This document shows positions 57,985 to 64,000 of a stretch of 64,000 bases of DNA, piece by piece (the first letter of the stretch is position 1; every line of letters begins with the position of its first letter). The stretch lies in contig NZ_JAEMUD010000001.1 in assembly GCF_018342475.1 (NCBI RefSeq), positions 62,001-126,000 on the forward strand, given 5' to 3'. Under the pieces are notes generated by a model that was given only the letters and a program-made list of their open reading frames with translations, was not told the origin of the DNA and did not search any database. The DNA comes from Parachlamydia sp. AcF125 (GTDB taxonomy: Bacteria; Chlamydiota; Chlamydiia; Chlamydiales; Parachlamydiaceae). A program made the translations under genes and the position numbers.

Positions 57985-58357
57985 ATTTTTAATGGCAGGT
58001 GACCTTTGATAGCTTAAAACATTTGCTTGCAAAAGAATGCTTAACATGAGAGGTCAAAAATGGATCTAGCTGCGCTGTATTGTGATATAGACGATTTTTA
58101 GAAAACCTTTAAACAAGAAGGGGACAAGCATCTTATTCATTCAGCAAAACCTAAGAAAGGACCCCAGCCAGAATTAACGCTGCCAGAAAGGATGATCGTC
58201 ATCATTTCCTTTCATCGATCGCCCTAATTTTTTGCTAATTGCCTCTTAAAAACCCAAAACTCAGGTTATTATTTTCATGAAAGGAAAAATACACCCAAGG
58301 GAAGCCCAAATGAAAATTGCTGGAATATATGAGAAAATAAAAATTATTATATTTTTT
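57985..58357. other. gap between the giant gene and the GH67-like gene
   Basis: Apart from the transposase fragment at 58060-58227, nothing recognisable. AT-rich to 58357, with no clear terminator. Confidence 0.5.
58060..58227 (+). pseudogene. N-terminal fragment of an IS982-type transposase with a stop codon
   Basis: From the ATG the frame reads MDLAALYCDIDDF, stop TAG, KTFKQEGDKHLIHSAKPKK, then ELTLPERMIVIISFHRSP and a second stop. The 'CDVDDFCKTF ... LTLSEIMTI-I-FH-S' opening is that of a transposase family common in Legionella and amoebal chlamydiae, which I know as IS982-type. In most members a Cys occupies the position of the TAG. Nothing of the rest remains. Confidence 0.7.
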
Positions 58358-59983
58358 TTAGCTAAATAATCGGCTTTCTTTGTAAATGGCATTCATAGGA
58401 CTATCTGGCGCTCCAGCATTGGGTTTATCTAAAATTAGAATTTGGGTTGCGCCTCTAAGGCCTTGCTCCTTTCCCTCTTGAATAGATGTCCAAAAGGAAG
58501 GTTCAAAATCCTCTCCTTTGAGAATAGCTCCTATAGAAACATTAAAACATTGTAAAAAATGGTGGACCATTCGCTTAGCATCTCGAATAAAATATTGGCA
58601 ATAATTAGCAAAGTGAGGATTTTTGCTAGCTGAATTTCGCAAAATTTCTTGCAAATAATGAAGGCGGGATAAAAGGCTTTCTGAAAGAGCTTTGCAACCT
58701 TCTGCAGAAATTTTATCCCGTTTTTTTTCCCGGATTAACGAACGGATTAAGCTCAGCTCGGTTGCTATTTCCTGATTTTTTTTCCATACTTCAGCCATTT
58801 TAAGATACTCCATTTCAGGGCGATAGGCTGAAAACCAAGTTTCTACCAGAAGAGCTGTAGACAAATTACTCCAAGCCGGTTGTGAAGCAGCCCACAGCGA
58901 GCAGTCAAGAATAGCCCCAGGCTGGGGCAGCTGATTGACAAGATGGACCATTCCGGCAAAGGGATGACGATGGCAATGGTTATAATAATAGTCGATATCC
59001 GCCAAAGTTAAAATAGGCCAGAGCCCTTCTCCTTGGTGAACATTTCCCACATTTATAATCGGAATCAAAGGAGTCGCCGAGACATAGGGAATTTTCCGCA
59101 AAATATTCCACATAGGATGAGGATGGGCATGATCACTCGTAGGGTCTCCTGAAACGGCGGAAAAGGCAATCATAGTATGAGCTCCCACCTCGTCACAAAA
59201 ACTCGGCAACCACTCAGCCTGAGCTTTGCTAACTTCTCCATTGGGCGAGGGTACATAATAAATTAAGCCCTGCTGATTTCCTAAAAGCTTTTCAAGAAAT
59301 TTAACCTCATATAAAGCCAGGTCTGCAGAAGTGAGCTCTCGTTCATTCTCGCCAGTAGAAAGACAGGGAAAAACACTCCCGTTTTCTATAAACAGGTAAT
59401 CAAAGCAAGATTTTTTTTGGATTACTTCTAGAAATATTTTTTTGTCTAAATGCTTTTCACGTTTTGAGAAGGTAGGTTTTAAAATGATTTTAATCCCCAA
59501 GCTTCGCAAGGTAAGGCAAACCTTCTCTAAAGAAAATTCTTGCGCATGTTTGGGCAAGGATTGATCCCTTGCCCCCAAAACAATGGCATTATAACCCAAT
59601 GAAATCAGGCGTTTGGCAAAAGTGGTCACTTGGGAGTCATTTTCCCTCAAATAGTGAGGGATCACCCATGCGATACCTTGCTCGGTTTCGGTTAGAAGAT
59701 CACATTCTATCCACAAGGGGCGCAAATGAAACTTTGGTTTTTTTTCCCCTAAAAAATCGGCATAATGGCCGCTCATCGCACCTATTTTCAACGTGTGGAT
59801 TGCAAAAGCTAAAGTGCGCCAATCTGATGCTTGTATATGAAAAGTTCCTGCATAGTAATGCGCTTCGTAAAACTCCTCTCTCCCTTGTTTTATTTCTACA
59901 TGCAATAAGGGAAGCTTTTTTTGATTAGAAATTTTTTTGTAATTTTGAATAAAATCTTCCACCATTTCCTGCGCATTTTCCAC
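58358..59983 (-). CDS. GH67-like TIM-barrel protein, function unknown
   Basis: 541 residues, no signal peptide. Residues about 35-75 (YEAHYYAGTFHIQASDWRTL then AFAIHTL) look like the small alpha/beta domain that precedes family 20/67/84 glycosidase barrels. About 86-160 (FHLRPLWIECDLL ... FAKRLISLGYNAIVLGARD) and the next strand (LGIKIILKPTFS) resemble the first barrel strands of alpha-glucuronidases (GH67). LDCSLWAASQPAWSNLSTAL then LVETWFSAYRPE resembles their C-terminal part. I could not identify the catalytic acidic residues with certainty. Cytosolic glycan salvage is one possibility. Divergently transcribed from the DAHP synthase gene. Confidence 0.55.
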   Translation of the reverse strand: MENAQEMVEDFIQNYKKISNQKKLPLLHVEIKQGREEFYEAHYYAGTFHIQASDWRTLAFAIHTLKIGAMSGHYADFLGEKKPKFHLRPLWIECDLLTETEQGIAWVIPHYLRENDSQVTTFAKRLISLGYNAIVLGARDQSLPKHAQEFSLEKVCLTLRSLGIKIILKPTFSKREKHLDKKIFLEVIQKKSCFDYLFIENGSVFPCLSTGENERELTSADLALYEVKFLEKLLGNQQGLIYYVPSPNGEVSKAQAEWLPSFCDEVGAHTMIAFSAVSGDPTSDHAHPHPMWNILRKIPYVSATPLIPIINVGNVHQGEGLWPILTLADIDYYYNHCHRHPFAGMVHLVNQLPQPGAILDCSLWAASQPAWSNLSTALLVETWFSAYRPEMEYLKMAEVWKKNQEIATELSLIRSLIREKKRDKISAEGCKALSESLLSRLHYLQEILRNSASKNPHFANYCQYFIRDAKRMVHHFLQCFNVSIGAILKGEDFEPSFWTSIQEGKEQGLRGATQILILDKPNAGAPDSPMNAIYKESRLFS

Positions 59984-60076
59984 AACATCCCTCTAGGTTT
60001 CGATGCTTAAAATCTTCAAGTTTGCTAGAATAGCAGATATATTAGCAACCCCAACAATTTAAAGGATTTTATTTGC

Positions 60077-61165
60077 ATGCTGCTGGAAGCCTCCCTCCAA
60101 AAAAACCTTGGCTCTCTACCTACCCCTCAAGAACTTATCTGCAAAATTCCTCTTTCGCCCCTAAACGCTTCCTTTATTGCTCATAGCCGCCAACAAGTCA
60201 AAAATATCTTGGATAGCCATGACTCTAGGCTTCTATTAATTGTTGGCCCTTGCTCTATTCACGATATCACAGCCACAAAAGAGTATGCCAACAAATTGCG
60301 ACACCTCTCGGCTGCCTTATCCGACACCTTTCTCGTGCTTATGCGCGTACACTTTGAAAAACCTCGTACGACGCATGGCTGGAAAGGATTTCTTTATGAC
60401 CCTTGGTTAGATGGTTCTGACGATATTCAAAATGGATTCACTCTGACTCGCCGGCTATTATTAGACTTAACTGAACTAAAAATTCCGCTCGCCACAGAGT
60501 TTTTAAATCCAGCCTGTGCTCCTTATTTTAGCGATTTAATCTCCTGGGGTTGCATTGGTGCCCGAACTTCTGCCTCCTCCATCCATCGTCAAATGGCTTC
60601 AAGCCTTCCCATGCCTATTGCCTTCAAAAATAGCATAGATGGCAATATAGAAATTGCCGCTTCCGGAGCTTGTGTAGCTTCTATTGCCCATCAATGGATT
60701 GGCATAAACAATCAGGGACAAAACTCCATATTAAATTCTTCCGGCAATTCACACGCCCATATTGTTTTAAGAGGGGGAGATACCCATACAAATTATGATC
60801 CAGAATCCATCCATTCTGCCTTAAAGATTTTAGAAAAAATGGATCTTACTCCTCGCCTAATCATTGACTGCGCGCATGGAAATGCTTCTCGCCAGCATCT
60901 AAAGCAAATAGATGTCTTTCAATCTGTGATTCAACAAATCGCTCAAGGAAACTGCCACATCCGCGGTTTCATTTTAGAAAGCCATTTATGCGAAGGCAAC
61001 CAATCTATTGAAAGCAAGCCTCTTCAACATGGCTTATCGATTACCGATCCGTGTTTAGGTTGGGCCTCTACCGAACACCTAGCCAAGTGGGGGCGAGATC
61101 AATTGCGTTCAGCATGGAATGCAAACATATGCATGGAAGAGCATTTATCTTTTCAAACAATTTAG
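60077..61165 (+). CDS. 3-deoxy-7-phosphoheptulonate (DAHP) synthase, class I
   Basis: Condenses phosphoenolpyruvate and erythrose 4-phosphate, entering the shikimate pathway. 362 residues, close to the AroF/G/H type. LLLIVGPCSIHD with metal-site Cys59, KPRTTHGWKGFLYDP (95-109) for PEP/E4P binding, GARTSASSIHRQMASSLPMP and FKNSIDGN are all present. The feedback-inhibition pocket cannot be assigned to Phe, Tyr or Trp by eye, hence no symbol. AAAGGA precedes the ATG. Followed 9 bp later by a lipoprotein gene. No other aro gene is nearby. Confidence 0.93.
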   Translation: MLLEASLQKNLGSLPTPQELICKIPLSPLNASFIAHSRQQVKNILDSHDSRLLLIVGPCSIHDITATKEYANKLRHLSAALSDTFLVLMRVHFEKPRTTHGWKGFLYDPWLDGSDDIQNGFTLTRRLLLDLTELKIPLATEFLNPACAPYFSDLISWGCIGARTSASSIHRQMASSLPMPIAFKNSIDGNIEIAASGACVASIAHQWIGINNQGQNSILNSSGNSHAHIVLRGGDTHTNYDPESIHSALKILEKMDLTPRLIIDCAHGNASRQHLKQIDVFQSVIQQIAQGNCHIRGFILESHLCEGNQSIESKPLQHGLSITDPCLGWASTEHLAKWGRDQLRSAWNANICMEEHLSFQTI

Positions 61166-61174
61166 CGGTTACCC

Positions 61175-61654
61175 ATGTTAAAAAAAATCGTTCCTCTTTT
61201 GTTATTGTGGATAGGCTGTTTTCTTCCTAGCTGTAGCCGACAAATTTTAACGGTCCAGACAGAATATTTATGCCATGAAAACCTAGCTAGCTACCACGTC
61301 AGAACCCCTGATCCACTTTTAGAAAATCCCCCTATCGGCCAACGATTGCTGATTAGTTGGCAATTACCTCCCTCTATAAGGGACACACAGGATTTAACTT
61401 TACATATTGAGCTGCTTTTCCGCGATCATACAAAAGAAACCAAAGTTGTCCCCATTCAACAAAAGACAGGAACATATGCCTATGCATTGCTAAATGCCGA
61501 TTATTCAAACAAGAAAGGGATTTTGACTTATAAAGTTCAATTGGCTCTGAATAACCAAATACTTGAAGAATGGAGGCATCAGCTATGGGTAGAATTAATT
61601 ACGCTTGATGAAGATAAAGAAAATAAAAAGAGTGTGAGGGACTTCTCATTTTAA
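61175..61654 (+). CDS. hypothetical lipoprotein
   Basis: 159 residues. N-terminal MLKKIVPLLLLWIGCFLPSC is a lipoprotein signal with the lipobox L-P-S-Cys20, so the mature protein should be lipid-anchored. The remainder is beta-rich and contains QRLLISWQLPPSIRDT and LTLHIELLFRDHTKE, resembling an immunoglobulin-like fold. No family recognised. Nine bases after the DAHP synthase stop, so co-transcribed though functionally unlinked. lnt, whose enzyme completes such lipoproteins, lies in the same window. Confidence 0.8.
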   Translation: MLKKIVPLLLLWIGCFLPSCSRQILTVQTEYLCHENLASYHVRTPDPLLENPPIGQRLLISWQLPPSIRDTQDLTLHIELLFRDHTKETKVVPIQQKTGTYAYALLNADYSNKKGILTYKVQLALNNQILEEWRHQLWVELITLDEDKENKKSVRDFSF

Positions 61655-61691
61655 GAAAAAAAGCACACAGAGCAGATAGCCTGTGTGCTTT
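61655..61691 (-). terminator. terminator of the V-ATPase genes (possibly bidirectional)
   Basis: 11-bp perfect stem AAAGCACACAG / CTGTGTGCTTT (61660-61670 and 61681-61691) with a 10-nt loop, followed on the minus strand by a run of seven T. It lies between the convergent lipoprotein and subunit K genes, starting directly after the lipoprotein stop. Confidence 0.85.
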
Positions 61692-61695
61692 ATCT

Positions 61696-62124
61696 TTACA
61701 GAAGTAATAACGAGAATACAAACGTAAATAGCGCAAATGATTCGATAATTCCCAGCGCAGCAAAGCATTTTCCAAAAATAGCAGGCTGCTTTGCAGAAGC
61801 TTGGATCCCTGTTGCAGCAGCCATCCCTTGATAAATAGCAGAAATCATAATGGCTGCTCCCGCAACTGCCCCAATTCCAATTCCGGATAGAGGAGCTAAA
61901 GAGCCCGCTTGAATTGCTCTACTCATCAAAAGCATCAAGATAAAACCATAAATAGACTGGGAAGAAGGAGCGGCAGCCATTCCAATAAATTTTCCGTGCC
62001 CCTCCTCTACCCTACTCATCACAGCATGTGAAGCCATCCCTGCGATACCGCACCCAATACTGCTACCAATACTACTTAGACCCAGCACTAGAACGGGTCC
62101 TATCATGTCGAAATTGAAATCCAT
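61696..62124 (-). CDS. atpK: V-type ATPase subunit K (rotor ring)
   Basis: 142 residues with four hydrophobic helices. Ring subunit of the membrane rotor. The ion site is complete by alignment from memory with Enterococcus hirae NtpK: Ser55-Gln56 and Tyr59 in PSSQSIYGF (for Thr64, Gln65, Tyr68), Gln99 in IYQGM (Gln110), and Glu128 in IESFAL (Glu139). This pattern is that of a Na+-binding ring, not a simple proton ring. Gene order atpI-atpK and the following terminator make it the end of the operon. Confidence 0.93.
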   Translation of the reverse strand: MDFNFDMIGPVLVLGLSSIGSSIGCGIAGMASHAVMSRVEEGHGKFIGMAAAPSSQSIYGFILMLLMSRAIQAGSLAPLSGIGIGAVAGAAIMISAIYQGMAAATGIQASAKQPAIFGKCFAALGIIESFALFTFVFSLLLL

Positions 62125-62141
62125 TGTGATTTCTCCTAGAG

Positions 62142-64000
62142 TTAGTCAAGTGAAATTTTTCGAAGAGGATTAAACATTTTTCCCCCTCCTTCAAAGCTAT
62201 AGTGATACCATTCCAAAAAGTTAAGACGAAGCCCATGAATAACGCCACTCATAATGGCTAAAACAAAATTGACAGTATGGCCCAAAATCGTCACAAACAA
62301 AGCGAGGATAAAAGTCATGGATTCACTCATCTCATTAATCACGCTTGCCATAATAGCTCCCGCTATTCCTAAAGCATATAAACGCAAATAAGAAAGCACA
62401 TCAGAAAAAACCTGAATGGCTGTCATCGCTTCAAAAATGCCTAAAAACTTTTGCTTGAAAATAGCGATGGCAATCGCCATTCCCGTTCCTATCGACAAAA
62501 GATAAAGCCCCTGGATTCCCGCTTGTTCTTTATCCAAATAAAACAGGTAGTGGACCATAGAGGTGGCATCTAAGTAGTAAGGAAAATATAAATACCCTCC
62601 TATTAAAGCTATTAACCAACCTATGGCTGTCCAGTTCCGATTGGCATAGCGAATAAGCGAAATGGCGAGGTGAATAACGCCAATAAAGAGGGCAAATTCC
62701 AACAGAATGTTGTCGGAAAATTTGCTAATGATGTCATAACTTTTCTTACCTTTATGCTCGCTATATCCTTTCTCTAAAAATTCTTTGGAATCTGTGACAC
62801 CTTTCAGGTGGGGAAATTTATCGACCCACTCTCGGTACACCTCGTCCTGCTGTTGAATATGATAAGCCGCCTTCTTTTCTGTCAGCCATGTGAGGGGGGC
62901 CATTTTATGCAAGGGATTTTGGGGACTTAAGTTTATTCCAAAAAAAGAGTGGGTGGCAAATCCCCATCCAATACAAAACACGGCAAGCAGAGTCGTCAGG
63001 TTGGCCACTCTTTTCCCTAAGTGTTTTAAATTTGGATATTTATATCGGACAAAAAGGGCAATTCCTAGGAGAATTAGCCCATATCCTCCGTCCCCCATAA
63101 TCATGGCAAAGAAGAGCAAAAAGAAAAACAGCACCCATGAAGAAGGGTCTTTGTCAGTCATGGAAGGAGTATCATAAATATGGACCAGATCTTCTCCTAT
63201 TCGAGCGAAATCCTTGTTTTCTAAGTAAGTAGGAACACTATCCGTAGGTTCAATTTCCACTTCTTCCGCATGCACTTTAAACTTGCCAAGAAGCTTTTGA
63301 AGAGCCTTTTTTTTATTGGAGGGCACCCACCCTTGTACCGTAAAAAGGTTTCCTTCCAACATATCTTCAGCATAACCTTTTGCATGAACCAAATGATACT
63401 TATTGAGTTTGTCAACCAACCCTCGATGTAAAAAATGGTTGTATTTCTCATAACTTTTTAAAAGATGGTCAATTTCAAGCCATTCTCGCTGGGCTTCTTG
63501 GTTTCTCTGTTTTAACTGTCCCAGAGAAGACTCAATCTTCATCTCAACCATTTTCTCATACTGTTTCGGCTCTTTATTGATCGCCATAAAGTAATCGAGC
63601 CCATCATCTGAGCCGATTTGGATTAATTCATCGGGAATGGCTTGATGATCCGCATAACCTTTTTTAGCAAAGAAAAACTGAATCTTGCGGTGCCCTTGCT
63701 TTTCGATAGCTAAAATATCGTCCAATGAGAAATCGCCAAAAATTTCAATGCGCCTAATTTCTAAAGCCGTCATCCGTCTTTCTTCTTCCAATTGATCAAG
63801 TTTTTGCTTAAGCTGTAAAATTTCGCGGGTTAAATCCTCAGCTAAAGCAATATTACTTTGATCTTCTTGTGGCAAAGAGGGGAAGCTGCGCAAGATTTTA
63901 ATGGCCGAGACTAAATTTTGAACATCTTGGGGAATTTCTTTATCCTTGACTCCTGAAGGAGGGATAAATTGAACTTGCCCTATTTCTTGAGCTTTTTTAA
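62142..64000 (-). CDS. atpI: V-type ATPase subunit I (5' end beyond window)
   Basis: Stator membrane subunit. The frame is open to the right edge: upstream of a TTG at 63893 it continues as KKAQEIGQVQFIPPSGVKDK, then LVSAIKILRSFP, which is what the N-terminus of chlamydial subunit I looks like. So the gene is truncated by the window and lacks perhaps 15-20 residues. The N-terminal cytoplasmic half is coiled-coil-rich. The C-terminal half has about seven membrane segments beginning DPSSWVLFFFLLFFAMIMGD. A conserved Arg in SDVLSYLRLYALGIAG is the likely ion-path residue. Lies 17 bp before atpK. Confidence 0.93.
   Translation of the reverse strand, partial: KKAQEIGQVQFIPPSGVKDKEIPQDVQNLVSAIKILRSFPSLPQEDQSNIALAEDLTREILQLKQKLDQLEEERRMTALEIRRIEIFGDFSLDDILAIEKQGHRKIQFFFAKKGYADHQAIPDELIQIGSDDGLDYFMAINKEPKQYEKMVEMKIESSLGQLKQRNQEAQREWLEIDHLLKSYEKYNHFLHRGLVDKLNKYHLVHAKGYAEDMLEGNLFTVQGWVPSNKKKALQKLLGKFKVHAEEVEIEPTDSVPTYLENKDFARIGEDLVHIYDTPSMTDKDPSSWVLFFFLLFFAMIMGDGGYGLILLGIALFVRYKYPNLKHLGKRVANLTTLLAVFCIGWGFATHSFFGINLSPQNPLHKMAPLTWLTEKKAAYHIQQQDEVYREWVDKFPHLKGVTDSKEFLEKGYSEHKGKKSYDIISKFSDNILLEFALFIGVIHLAISLIRYANRNWTAIGWLIALIGGYLYFPYYLDATSMVHYLFYLDKEQAGIQGLYLLSIGTGMAIAIAIFKQKFLGIFEAMTAIQVFSDVLSYLRLYALGIAGAIMASVINEMSESMTFILALFVTILGHTVNFVLAIMSGVIHGLRLNFLEWYHYSFEGGGKMFNPLRKISLD

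Noticed and set aside
62142-63893. Subunit I gene starting at the TTG at 63893
   Set aside because: The frame stays open upstream to the window edge and that stretch reads like the true N-terminal region, so the gene is truncated and does not start there.

Overview
The window comes from a member of the Chlamydiae, most likely an amoeba-associated Parachlamydiaceae (Parachlamydia, Neochlamydia or Protochlamydia type). Three things point there. First, chlamydial gene order is preserved: uppS-cdsA-cmk, lnt-lpxC-fabZ-lpxA-fmt followed by a hydrophobic protein in the position of C. trachomatis CT529 (Cap1) and then rplC, one S10/spc/alpha ribosomal block, and V-type ATPase subunits. Second, the host-interaction repertoire fits symbionts of amoebae: ankyrin repeats, DUF4116 repeats, a U-box-like protein and Inc-like membrane proteins. 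Third, there are several decayed transposases, as in environmental chlamydiae. Genus is not resolved from sequence alone.

Layout. 1-3645: an accessory region with a truncated CDS at the left edge, a decayed IS982-like transposase, a DUF4116 pseudogene and an ankyrin protein with an internal duplication. 3646-13011: housekeeping genes (dnaA, hemH, an amino-acid-type binding protein, cmk-cdsA-uppS, lepA, a thiamine pyrophosphokinase-like gene, tRNA-Leu). 13393-16195: dps, a kinase-like membrane protein and an IS5-type remnant. 16199-29018: one minus-strand ribosomal block from rplC to rplQ, including secY and rpoA, closed by a clear terminator. 29561-37417: two Inc-like membrane proteins and the lipid A / lipoprotein / initiator-tRNA formylation genes. 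37940-45556: an RsmB-type methyltransferase, valS and two tandem Na+/alanine (AGCS) symporters. 45951-58230: an accessory region with the U-box-like protein, a 3095-residue DUF3638-type protein and a second IS fragment. 58358-64000: a GH67-like protein, DAHP synthase plus a lipoprotein, and V-ATPase subunits K and I. Subunit I runs off the right edge.

The most notable content is as follows. (i) The 3095-aa protein carries what reads as a full set of superfamily-2 helicase motifs (I, II, III, V, VI) in its last third and an 18-bp in-frame repeat near its C-terminus. (ii) A 354-aa protein combines a glycine-zipper membrane segment with a U-box-like domain. (iii) Two hydrophobic proteins occupy the Cap1/CT529 position. 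(iv) The V-ATPase K subunit keeps residues that align with the Na+ site of Enterococcus NtpK, which fits the Na+-coupled symporters nearby.

Several gene starts were revised from the longest open frame using ribosome-binding sites, family lengths or promoter positions: hemH, lepA, rpoA, rplR, rpsQ, fmt and the kinase-like gene. Family assignments rest on motif recognition by eye; no database search was run.
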